From contig CANQXZ010000007.1 of assembly GCA_947627955.1 (NCBI GenBank), positions 1-47,517 on the forward strand: a DNA stretch of 47,517 nucleotides, in the 5' to 3' direction. The stretch is from an uncultured Clostridia bacterium. GTDB taxonomy: Bacteria > Bacillota > Clostridia > Christensenellales > Borkfalkiaceae. The position numbers and the translations under genes are program-made. The notes under the pieces are model-generated. The model was not told where the DNA came from. It saw only the letters and a list, made by a program, of their open reading frames with translations, and searched no databases. Position 1 is the first letter of the stretch. Each line of letters begins with the position of its first letter. Shown here piece after piece: positions 33,845 through 41,408 of this stretch.

Positions 33845-33900
33845 CTCCTTGTTTTTTATTGCGCTCAAACGCGCTCTCCCCTGAGGGAAATGCGGCTCAG
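33845..33900 (-). promoter_or_regulatory. Candidate preQ1 riboswitch (translational, class I-like)
   Basis: In mRNA sense: stem CUGAG (33896-33900) with CUCAG (33881-33885), loop CCGCAUUUCC, then an inserted small hairpin GCGC/GCGC, then the A-rich tail AAUAAAAAACAAGGAG that contains the ribosome site. Stem, CGCA/CC loop and tail closely recall the Thermoanaerobacter tengcongensis preQ1-I aptamer. The inserted hairpin is atypical, so this is a candidate only. The downstream gene is a predicted queuosine precursor transporter. Confidence 0.5.
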
Positions 33901-33934
33901 ATGGTTTGGCAAGGAACATCTCGCCGCAACGATT

Positions 33935-33963
33935 ATTATACACGGAGCCCCGCCCCGTGTAAA
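33935..33963 (-). promoter_or_regulatory. Promoter of the VUT transporter/SDR operon
   Basis: TTTACA (33958-33963), 17-bp spacer, TATAAT (33935-33940). The leader is about 90 nt, long enough for the riboswitch candidate. Confidence 0.75.
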
Positions 33964-33999
33964 GCGATTTTCGCGCCCGCTCACAAATTAAAATGCGGC

Positions 34000-34035
34000 A
34001 AAACGGGCGGCGGAGAGATATTCTCCGCCGCCCGT
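34000..34035 (-). terminator. Terminator of spo0A
   Basis: ACGGGCGGCGGAGA/TCTCCGCCGCCCGT stem followed by TTTT on the leftward strand. Confidence 0.82.
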
Positions 34036-34048
34036 GCGTTGCCGCGCT

Positions 34049-34819
34049 TTATTCGAGCGATTCGAGCAACAGCTTGTCCGCCACGAGGGCTATGAATTCG
34101 CTGTTTGTGGGGCGCTCGCTCCCTATGTACACCTTTGCGCCGAATATGGAGCTTATGGCGTCCGTCCTGCCCTTGTTCCACGCCACTTCTATCGCGTGGC
34201 GTATGGCGCGCTCCACCTTGCTCGCCGAGGTCTGGTAGCGCTCGCCGATCCTCGGATAGAGTTCCTTCGTCACCCTGTTGATTATGCTCTGGTCCTCCAC
34301 CGTCATCTTTATGCCCTCCCTGAGATAGGTGAAGCCCTTGATGTGGGGCGGAATGCCTATCGTGACGAAGATATTGCTTATCTTTTCGTCGAGGGAGTTT
34401 ATCCTGCGCCTGTCGCGCGTGCCCGCGCCCACCTTGTAGTCTATGGCGCGGCTCTCGGACAAGTCCTTGATCCTGTCCACCACCGTTTCGGCGTCTACGG
34501 GCTTGACAAGATAGTACACCGCGCCGTTTTCGATGGCGGAATTGACTATCTTATCTTCGAGATAGCTGCCGATGGCTATCGGCAGGCAGGAGACGTCGTT
34601 GCCCTTTATGTACTTCAAAACGCTCATGCCGTCCCTGCCGCTCAAAACGAGGTCCACTATGGCAACGTCCGGGCGTGTGGACTTTATCAGCTCTATCGCC
34701 GTGTTGCCGTTGGAGGTCGCCGCGCATACGTTGAAGCCCTCGACGCCCTCTATGTAGTTCTTCAATTCGTTCAAAAATTCCTCATTGTTTTCAAAAATCG
34801 CTATATTCGCTGTTTTCAT
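34049..34819 (-). CDS. spo0A: Sporulation transcription factor Spo0A, with altered receiver pocket
   Basis: 256 aa. The receiver domain (about 4-120) has the phospho-acceptor Asp56 (VAIVDLVLSGRDG) and Lys in YYLVKPVD. The usual acidic pair DD(N) reads FENN here, and the conserved Thr/Ser after beta4 (normally LTA) reads AIG. The C-terminal Spo0A DNA-binding domain is intact: GIPPHIKGFTYLREGI, YPRIGERYQTSASKVERAIR, WNKGRTDA. In Clostridia Spo0A commits cells to sporulation when phosphorylated. GAGAGGG gives the start. No other sporulation gene is in the window, so endospore formation is not shown. Confidence 0.95.
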   Translation of the reverse strand: MKTANIAIFENNEEFLNELKNYIEGVEGFNVCAATSNGNTAIELIKSTRPDVAIVDLVLSGRDGMSVLKYIKGNDVSCLPIAIGSYLEDKIVNSAIENGAVYYLVKPVDAETVVDRIKDLSESRAIDYKVGAGTRDRRRINSLDEKISNIFVTIGIPPHIKGFTYLREGIKMTVEDQSIINRVTKELYPRIGERYQTSASKVERAIRHAIEVAWNKGRTDAISSIFGAKVYIGSERPTNSEFIALVADKLLLESLE

Positions 34820-34853
34820 TGAATTTCCCTCTCTTTTTTTAAATTACAACAGC

Positions 34854-34882
34854 ATTATATAACAATTTTCAGCAAATGTAAA
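34854..34882 (-). promoter_or_regulatory. Promoter of spo0A
   Basis: TTTACA (34877-34882), 17-bp spacer, TATAAT (34854-34859). I see no clear 0A box (TGTCGAA) beside it. Confidence 0.72.
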
Positions 34883-34960
34883 GAAATTTTGTAAAATATT
34901 CAAAATTAAATATTGAATTTTGTGTATTGTTTTGTCTTATTTTGTACAATTAGGTCAGAT

Positions 34961-36538
34961 TCAACCCGTTATTATGTCGAGATATTCGTCGTATGTTACG
35001 GTTTTATCGAAGGTTTTGGTGCCGTTTATCTCGATTATCCTGTTCGCGACGGTGTTCATCAGCTCTTGATCGTGCGAGGTGAACAGCATACAGCCCCTGA
35101 AATTTTTCATTCCGTTGTTGAGGGCGGTTATGGATTCGAGGTCGAGGTGGTTCGTGGGCTCGTCGAATATGAGGAAATTCCCCCCTTCGAGCATCATTTT
35201 GGCGAGCATGCAGCGCACCTTTTCCCCGCCCGAGAGCACTTTTGCCTGCTTCAACGCCTCTTCGCCGGAGAAGAGCATCCTGCCGAGCCAGCCGCGCAGA
35301 TATTCCTCATAGTGGTCTTTCGAGAACTGCGAGAGCCAATCCACGAGGGAATATTCGCAGCCGCTGAAATATTCGTTGTTGTTTTCGGGGAAATAGGAGA
35401 GCGAGATGGTCTTGCCCCACTTCACGGTGCCCGCGTCGGGCTCCGCCTTGCCGCTCAGCACGTCGTACAGCATGGAAACCGTGGTGCTCTTGTCGGAGAC
35501 TATGCCTATCTTCTCGTCCTTTTGCACGGTGAATGAGACGTCTTCGAAATAGCCCTTCTTGGTTAGCCCCTCCACCATCAGGATGTCGTTGCCAATTTCC
35601 TTGTCGAACTTGAAGTCGATATACGGATACTTGCGCAAGGAGGGCTTGAAGTCTGCTATGGTGAGCTTTTCGAGTTCCTTTTTGCGGGAAGTTGCCTGCC
35701 GCGATTTCGAGGCGTTGGCGGCGAAACGGGCTATGAACTCCTGCAATTCCTTGGCGCGCTGTTCGTTTTTCTTGTTCTGGTCGCGCTGCTGGCGGGCTAT
35801 GAGCTGGCTCGTCTCGTACCAGAAATCGTAGTTGCCGAGCATCATGTTGATCTTGCCGTAGTCCACGTCGCAGATATGCGTGCACACCCTGTTGAGGAAA
35901 TGGCGGTTGTGCGAAACTATTATTATCGTGTTTTCGAAGTCGAGCAGATAGTTTTCGAGCCAGCGCGCCGTCTTAATGTCGAGGTTGTTTGTGGGCTCGT
36001 CCAAAAGGAGCACGTCGGGATTGCCGAAGAGCGCCTGCGCGAGCAGTACCTTGATCTTGAGCTTGGCGTCGAGGTCGTGCATCATCATGTTGTGGTATTC
36101 CTCGGGAATGTCGAGGGCGTTGAGAAGGGACTGCGCCTCGAATTCCGCGTCCCAGCCGCCGAGTTCGGCGAATTCGCTCTCGAGCTCGCTCGCGCGCACG
36201 CCGTCCTCTTCCGAGAAGTTCTCCTTGGCGTAGAGGGCGTCCTTTTCGTCCATTATGTCCACGAGTTTTTTGTGTCCGAGCATGACCGCGCGCAGAACGG
36301 TGACGTTGTCAAACGCGTTCTGGTTCTGCTGCAAGACGGACATCCTCTCCGTCTTGTCCAGCGTTACGTCCCCCTTGTTGGGCTCTATTTCGCCGCTCAA
36401 GACCTTTAAAAAGGTGGATTTGCCCGCGCCGTTGGCGCCTATTATGCCGTAGCAATTCCCCTTTGTGAATTTCAGATTGACGTCCTCGAACAGCTTTTTG
36501 CTGCCGTATTGAAGGGATACGTTGTTTACCTGAAGCAT
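34961..36538 (-). CDS. ABC-F family ATPase (YkpA/YbiT-like)
   Basis: 525 aa: two ABC ATPase domains joined by the charged ABC-F linker (about 240-300) and no membrane segment. ABC-F proteins act on the ribosome E site, in translation control or antibiotic protection. Domain 1 has an intact Walker A (GANGAGKST) and Walker B (LLLDEPTNNLD), but its signature reads LDAKLK. Domain 2 has an intact signature (LSGGEKVR) and Walker B (LIFDEPTNHLD), but its Walker A reads VSDKSTTVSML. AGGAG lies upstream. It starts 33 bp after the ABC exporter pair, perhaps in the same transcript. Confidence 0.92.
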   Translation of the reverse strand: MLQVNNVSLQYGSKKLFEDVNLKFTKGNCYGIIGANGAGKSTFLKVLSGEIEPNKGDVTLDKTERMSVLQQNQNAFDNVTVLRAVMLGHKKLVDIMDEKDALYAKENFSEEDGVRASELESEFAELGGWDAEFEAQSLLNALDIPEEYHNMMMHDLDAKLKIKVLLAQALFGNPDVLLLDEPTNNLDIKTARWLENYLLDFENTIIIVSHNRHFLNRVCTHICDVDYGKINMMLGNYDFWYETSQLIARQQRDQNKKNEQRAKELQEFIARFAANASKSRQATSRKKELEKLTIADFKPSLRKYPYIDFKFDKEIGNDILMVEGLTKKGYFEDVSFTVQKDEKIGIVSDKSTTVSMLYDVLSGKAEPDAGTVKWGKTISLSYFPENNNEYFSGCEYSLVDWLSQFSKDHYEEYLRGWLGRMLFSGEEALKQAKVLSGGEKVRCMLAKMMLEGGNFLIFDEPTNHLDLESITALNNGMKNFRGCMLFTSHDQELMNTVANRIIEINGTKTFDKTVTYDEYLDIITG

Positions 36539-36563
36539 ATTTACTCCTTGAAATTTATTTATA

Positions 36564-36579
36564 CGGTATATCTATACCG
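36564..36579. promoter_or_regulatory. 16-bp palindrome between the ABC exporter and ABC-F genes
   Basis: CGGTATA-TC-TATACCG, a perfect 7-bp inverted repeat overlapping the exporter stop codon and lying 26 bp before the ABC-F ATG. It may be an operator or chance. Confidence 0.3.
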
Positions 36580-38350
36580 CGAATTGGCTGTTATACAGTT
36601 CGGCGTAGAAGCCGCCCGCCTCCAAGAGTTCGCCGTGCGTGCCCTTTTCGATTATCTTGCCGTCCTTCATGACGAGGATAATGTCGGCTTCGCGTATGGT
36701 GGAGAGCCTGTGAGCCACTATAAAGCTCGTCCTGCCCTTCATGAGTTGCGCAAACGCGTCCTGAATCTTCTTTTCCGTGTGGGCGTCTATCGAAGAGGTG
36801 GCTTCGTCCAAAATGAGCATGGGCGGCAGGGAGAGCATTATCCTCGTTATGCAGAGAAGCTGTTTCTGACCCTGCGAAAGGTTTCCGCCGTCCTCGGAGA
36901 GCACTGCGTCGTAGCCCCCGTCGAGCTGCATTATGAAGTTGTGCGCGCGCGTGGCTTTCGCCGCCGCAACTATCTCCTCTTCCGTGGCGGAAGGCTTGCC
37001 CATGCGTATGTTGTCGCGCACGGTGGCGTTTTTGAGCCATGTGTCCTGCAACACCATTCCATACGAGGAGCGCAGGGATCTGCGCTTTATGTTCATGACG
37101 TCCTTTCCGTCGACGTATATCGCGCCCTCCTGCGGCTCGTAAAAGCGCATGAGCAGGTTGATAAGAGTGGTCTTGCCGCAGCCCGTGGGTCCCACTATGG
37201 CGACGCGGCTGCCCGCCTTTACGTCGAGACAGAGATCCTCTATCAGCTTTTTGTCCGCGCTGTACGAAAAATATACGCCGTCGAACGAAACCTCCCCCTT
37301 TACGCCGCCGAGGTCCACCGCGGAGGGCAGATCCGGTCTTTGGGGAGGGGCGTCGGTTATCTCATATATCCTGCCCGCGCACACGAGCGCGTTCTGCAAC
37401 TCGGTGACTACCCCAGAGATCTCGTTGAAGGGTTTGGTGTATTGGTTGGCATAGGCGAGCAGGCTGCTCAAAAGCCCCACTGAGAACGCCATGGGCAAGG
37501 GCGTATGCAGAATGAGCATCAGCGCGCCCGCCAGCGCGACAGCCGCGTACACTACGGCGTTTATGAAGCGCGTGGCCGGATTGACGAGAGAGGAAAAGAA
37601 TATGGAATTTAAGGAAGCGTCCGTGAGTTCGCCGTTGACGGCGTCGAACTTTTCGAGGTTTGCCTCCTCGCGAGAGAACGCCTTTACCACTTTCAGATTG
37701 CCTATCATCTCGTCTATGAACGCCGTCTGCCTGCCGCGCACCTCGTTGGTCTTTCCGAACATGGAATACGTGCGCGAGGCGATAAAGCGGGCGACAAACA
37801 GCGAAAGGGGCGTGAGCACGAACACGAGAAGGGCTATCACCCAATTCACGGCGAACATTATCGCGAGGGTGCCGATTATAGTCAAAACCCCCGTGAACAG
37901 CTGCGTAAAGCCCATGAGGAGCCCGTCCGCAAAGGTATCCACGTCGGCTACAGTTCTGCCCACGATATCGCCGACAGGGCGGGAATCGATATAGGAGAGC
38001 GGCAGACGCTGGAGATTGGCGAACGCCTCCCCGCGCACGTCGGCGACTACGCCGTAGGCTATCCTGTTGTTCAGAACGCCCGTAAGCCACTGCGCGAGGC
38101 AGGAAGAGGCGATAAGCCCCCCGATAACGGCGAACTCCGCCAACATTTCGGCAAAGTCCACCTTGCCGCCGTTTTTGGCTATTACCTCTTTGCCGAGCAG
38201 GTCGATCGCCCTGCCGAAGAACACGGGCACCGCGAGGTTGCAAGCGACGGTGACAAGGGAAAATATTATTGTCAGAGCCAGCAAAAATCTGTACTTTTTC
38301 AGCTGTTTCAAAACGCGCTTTACCACCGCGCCGACGTTCTTTTTCATCAT
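36572..38350 (-). CDS. ABC exporter half-transporter, subunit 2 (multidrug type)
   Basis: 592 aa starting MMKKNVGAVV; six membrane helices (about 20-330) then an ATPase domain with Walker A GPTGCGKTT, signature LSQGQ (not LSGGQ) and Walker B LILDEATSSID with the catalytic Glu, plus the switch His in IVAHRLS. With the partner encoded just before it, this fits the BmrCD/TM287-288 type heterodimer that exports drugs or lipids. The start overlaps the partner's stop as ATGA after a GGGGAGGG site. The much longer open frame upstream is not used. Confidence 0.94.
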   Translation of the reverse strand: MMKKNVGAVVKRVLKQLKKYRFLLALTIIFSLVTVACNLAVPVFFGRAIDLLGKEVIAKNGGKVDFAEMLAEFAVIGGLIASSCLAQWLTGVLNNRIAYGVVADVRGEAFANLQRLPLSYIDSRPVGDIVGRTVADVDTFADGLLMGFTQLFTGVLTIIGTLAIMFAVNWVIALLVFVLTPLSLFVARFIASRTYSMFGKTNEVRGRQTAFIDEMIGNLKVVKAFSREEANLEKFDAVNGELTDASLNSIFFSSLVNPATRFINAVVYAAVALAGALMLILHTPLPMAFSVGLLSSLLAYANQYTKPFNEISGVVTELQNALVCAGRIYEITDAPPQRPDLPSAVDLGGVKGEVSFDGVYFSYSADKKLIEDLCLDVKAGSRVAIVGPTGCGKTTLINLLMRFYEPQEGAIYVDGKDVMNIKRRSLRSSYGMVLQDTWLKNATVRDNIRMGKPSATEEEIVAAAKATRAHNFIMQLDGGYDAVLSEDGGNLSQGQKQLLCITRIMLSLPPMLILDEATSSIDAHTEKKIQDAFAQLMKGRTSFIVAHRLSTIREADIILVMKDGKIIEKGTHGELLEAGGFYAELYNSQFAV

Positions 38351-40059
38351 GCGCCCTCCCCGTCCGTCTGGATGCGGTATATTTCGCGGTAGAGCGGGCA
38401 ACCGGCGAGCAATTCGTCGTGGGTGCCTATCCCCACCGCTCTGCCGCCGTCGAGGACTATTATCTTGTCGGCGCCGCGCACCGCGGAGGCGCGCTGGGAA
38501 ACTATGAACACCGTCGGGTCGTAGCCGAGCCCGCCGAGGGACTTTCTGAGCCTTGCGTCCGTGGCGTAGTCGAGAGCCGAAGCGCTGTCGTCGAGAATGA
38601 GTATCTCGGGCTTTTTGACGAGCGCGCGGGCTATGGTGAGGCGCTGGCGCTGTCCGCCGGAGAAATTTCTGCCCCCCTGCTCCACCCACGCGCCGAGACC
38701 TTCACTGCGCGAAGCCACTATGTCGGTCGCCTGCGCCGCCGCGAGAGCTTCCATTATCTCGCCGTCGGTAGCGTCGGGTTTGCCCCATCTGACATTGTCG
38801 CGTATCGTGCCCTCGAAGAGCACGGCGCGCTGTGGCACGATGCCGCACTCCGCGCGCAGGGCTCCGTCCCCCACGGCGTTTACGTTTTTGCCGCGGATGA
38901 GCACCTCGCCCCCGGAGACGTCGTAGAAATGCGGGATCAGGTTTACGAGGGTGGTCTTGCCCGCGCCCGTGCCGCCGATTATGCCTACGGTCTGCCCTTT
39001 AAGGACGGAAAAGGATATCCCGTCCAGCGCGTTTTCGCCACCATAGCTCACCGAGACGTTGTCGAAGCGGATAAACGCGTCGTCGTCGCGCGGATCTCCC
39101 CCCGTCTTCATGTCGGGCTCCATATCGAGTATCTCCGATATCCTGCCCGCCGAGGCGAACGAACGGGTGACGGTTATTATGAGGTTGGCGAGCTTTATCA
39201 GCTCGACGAGTATCTGGGACATATAGTTGTAGAGCGCGATGACGGCGCCCTGCGTCATGAGCCCCGCCTCAACCTTTATCGCGCCCGTATAGATAAGGAT
39301 GATTATAGCCGCGTTGACTACGGCGTACGTCAAAGGATTCATGAGCGCGGAGATCCTGCCGACATGCAGCTGGGACTTCTTCAACGCCGCGTTGCGCGCG
39401 GAAAATTCCTCTGTCTCGTCCTCTTCCTTGCAGAACGCCCTCAAGACCCTCGCGCCCGTCAGCGTTTCGCGCGTGGAAGCCGCCACGAGGTCGAGCTTTT
39501 CCTGCGATCTGCGGTAGAGCGGTATGCTCGCGAGCATGATGGCAAACACGATAACGCACAGCGCGCCTATCGCAGCGGCGAAGACGCCGCCCGCGGAGGG
39601 GCTGATAACAATAGCTGCGGCAAGCGCGCCGAAAACTATGAAGGGCGAGCGCAGAAATAGCCTTAAAACGAGGTTCACGCCCGATTGGAGCTGATTAACG
39701 TCGCTCGTCATGCGGGTTATCATGCGCGGGGTGCCGAGTTTATCTATCTGCGAATAGGATAGAGACTGCATCTTTGCGAACAGGTCGTGACGGAGATCTT
39801 TGGAAAATCCCACGGCGGCGCGGGCGGCGAAGTACTGCGCCGCCACGGCGGCGGCGAGCCCGACGGCTCCCAGCGCGAACAGAATGACGCAAGCCCACAC
39901 CACGTAGGAAACGCCCCTTCCGCCCTCTATGCCGTTATCTATTATCGCGGCGACGATGATGGGCACAAACAGCTCGAATACTACTTCGAGCAGCTTGAAA
40001 AGGGGCGCAAGCACGGCTTGCAATTTGTATTTCCCGAGATATTTCAACAACCTGCGCAT
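38347..40059 (-). CDS. ABC exporter half-transporter, subunit 1 (multidrug type)
   Basis: 570 aa; six membrane helices then an ATPase domain with Walker A GGTGAGKTT, canonical signature FSGGQRQR and Walker B LILDDSASALD, where Asp replaces the catalytic Glu. Together with the LSQGQ of subunit 2 this builds one degenerate and one consensus ATP site, the known pattern of heterodimeric exporters. The start has no ribosome site and lies 8 nt after a perfect TATAAT, so the mRNA is likely near-leaderless. It is the first gene of the exporter operon. Confidence 0.94.
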   Translation of the reverse strand: MRRLLKYLGKYKLQAVLAPLFKLLEVVFELFVPIIVAAIIDNGIEGGRGVSYVVWACVILFALGAVGLAAAVAAQYFAARAAVGFSKDLRHDLFAKMQSLSYSQIDKLGTPRMITRMTSDVNQLQSGVNLVLRLFLRSPFIVFGALAAAIVISPSAGGVFAAAIGALCVIVFAIMLASIPLYRRSQEKLDLVAASTRETLTGARVLRAFCKEEDETEEFSARNAALKKSQLHVGRISALMNPLTYAVVNAAIIILIYTGAIKVEAGLMTQGAVIALYNYMSQILVELIKLANLIITVTRSFASAGRISEILDMEPDMKTGGDPRDDDAFIRFDNVSVSYGGENALDGISFSVLKGQTVGIIGGTGAGKTTLVNLIPHFYDVSGGEVLIRGKNVNAVGDGALRAECGIVPQRAVLFEGTIRDNVRWGKPDATDGEIMEALAAAQATDIVASRSEGLGAWVEQGGRNFSGGQRQRLTIARALVKKPEILILDDSASALDYATDARLRKSLGGLGYDPTVFIVSQRASAVRGADKIIVLDGGRAVGIGTHDELLAGCPLYREIYRIQTDGEGA

Positions 40060-40067
40060 ACCGTTTG

Positions 40068-40096
40068 ATTATAACAAATGCGCGGCAAAAATGCAA
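40068..40096 (-). promoter_or_regulatory. Promoter of the ABC exporter operon, near-leaderless
   Basis: TTGCAT (40091-40096), 17-bp spacer, TATAAT (40068-40073), then 8 nt and ATG. Confidence 0.72.
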
Positions 40097-40112
40097 ATCA
40101 TATTAAATGCGT

Positions 40113-40141
40113 TTGCAATTATTATAATATTTTGGTAAACT
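40113..40141 (+). promoter_or_regulatory. Putative promoter giving a leaderless rRNA methyltransferase mRNA
   Basis: TTGCAA, 17-bp spacer, TAAACT, then 6 nt and ATG at 40148. A TATAAT at 40123-40128 is an alternative -10, which would leave about an 11-nt leader. Neither gives a ribosome site. Confidence 0.45.
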
Positions 40142-40147
40142 TTAAAT

Positions 40148-41311
40148 ATGGGTTACAGCGTATATCTCAAAAAGAACGAAGAAAAGCGCATTTTGGAGGG
40201 GCATAGCTGGGTCTACGCCAACGAAGTAGCGCGCATAGAGGGCAAAGACAAAAACGGTAGCCTCGCCACGGTGTACGCCGCGGACGGAAGATTTATCGGC
40301 AAGGGCTATATAAACCACGCCTCGAAAATACTCGTGAGGATATTTTTGCGCGGCGACGGCGACGATGGAAGGGAATTCTATCTGCAAAAGATACGGGAAG
40401 CCGACGGATACCGCCGCGCGCTCGGCTACGACGACTGTTACAGGGCGGTATTCGGCGAGGCGGACGGGCTGCCCGCACTGATAGTAGACAAGTACGGGGA
40501 ATATCTCTCGGTGCAGTTCCTCTCCCTCGGCATGGATCTGAGAAAAAGCCTTATCACTGACTGCCTTAAAGAAATATTCAGCCCAAAGGGCATTTACGAA
40601 AGGAGCGACGCCGCAGTGCGCAAAAAAGAGGGGCTGCCCGAGACAAAGGGCGCGCTCTACGGCGAAGTGCCCGACTTCTGCCAAATAACCGAAAACGGAC
40701 TGAAAATGCTCGTGGACATAAAAAACGGGCAGAAGACGGGATACTTTTTGGACCAAAAGGAAAACAGGGCGGCAGTAAGGCGGTATTGCCGCGGCGAGGT
40801 TTTGGACTGCTTTTGCAACAGCGGCGGCTTTTCGCTGAACGCCGCGCTCTCAGCCGACAGCGTGACCGCGTTGGATATCTCCGCCGCCGCGCTTGAAAAC
40901 GTGGAGGCGAACGCCGGACTCAACGGGATAAAGAACATAACCGTAAAGCAGGGCGACGTCTTCGAGCTACTGCGCTCGATGCGCAAAGAGGGCAGAAAAT
41001 TCGACGCGATAATCCTCGATCCCCCCGCCTTCTGCAAGACGGCGGACGAGGTGAAGGACGCCTTCCGCGGCTACAAGGACATAAACGTTTCGGCAATGAA
41101 ACTTATAAAGAGCGGCGGGTTTTTGATAAGCTGTTCCTGCTCCCACTACATGACCCCGCAGCTGTTCGAAAAAATGCTTGCGGAAGCCGCGAAGGAGAGC
41201 CGCCGCACAGCGCGGATATGCGAGATAAAAACGCAGGCACCCGACCACCCCGCGCGCCTCGGCTCGGAGGAAACGGGTTACTTAAAATTTTATGTTCTGA
41301 ACGTTTTATAG
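40148..41311 (+). CDS. Class I SAM-dependent rRNA methyltransferase, RlmI/YwbD-like
   Basis: 387 aa. An N-terminal PUA domain (about 1-80: RILEGHSWVYANEV) leads into a middle region (YERSD, KTGYFLDQKENR) and a Rossmann fold with the SAM loop LDCFCNSGGFSL and the catalytic area ILDPPAFCK and SCSCSHYM. The family methylates a cytosine C5 in 23S rRNA (RlmI: C1962). The exact target here is inferred. There is no Shine-Dalgarno before the ATG. It is a single-gene unit divergent from the ABC exporter. Confidence 0.92.
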   Translation: MGYSVYLKKNEEKRILEGHSWVYANEVARIEGKDKNGSLATVYAADGRFIGKGYINHASKILVRIFLRGDGDDGREFYLQKIREADGYRRALGYDDCYRAVFGEADGLPALIVDKYGEYLSVQFLSLGMDLRKSLITDCLKEIFSPKGIYERSDAAVRKKEGLPETKGALYGEVPDFCQITENGLKMLVDIKNGQKTGYFLDQKENRAAVRRYCRGEVLDCFCNSGGFSLNAALSADSVTALDISAAALENVEANAGLNGIKNITVKQGDVFELLRSMRKEGRKFDAIILDPPAFCKTADEVKDAFRGYKDINVSAMKLIKSGGFLISCSCSHYMTPQLFEKMLAEAAKESRRTARICEIKTQAPDHPARLGSEETGYLKFYVLNVL

Positions 41312-41366
41312 GCGGTTTTGAGCCGAAAACGGGCATATTATGCGTGGCATAGTACTATTTAAACGC

Positions 41367-41396
41367 AAAAAAGCGCGGCTTTTGCCGCGCTTTTTT
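41367..41396. terminator. Bidirectional terminator between the methyltransferase and M29 peptidase genes
   Basis: AAAAAAGCGCGGC/GCCGCGCTTTTTT symmetrical stem, usable from both sides. Confidence 0.88.
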
Positions 41397-41408
41397 GCTT
41401 ATTTTTCG

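Noticed and set aside
36572-38689. 705-codon version of ABC exporter subunit 2
   Set aside because: The extra N-terminal part is out-of-frame DNA of subunit 1; the MMKK start with a GGGGAGGG site and an ATGA overlap is the clear one.
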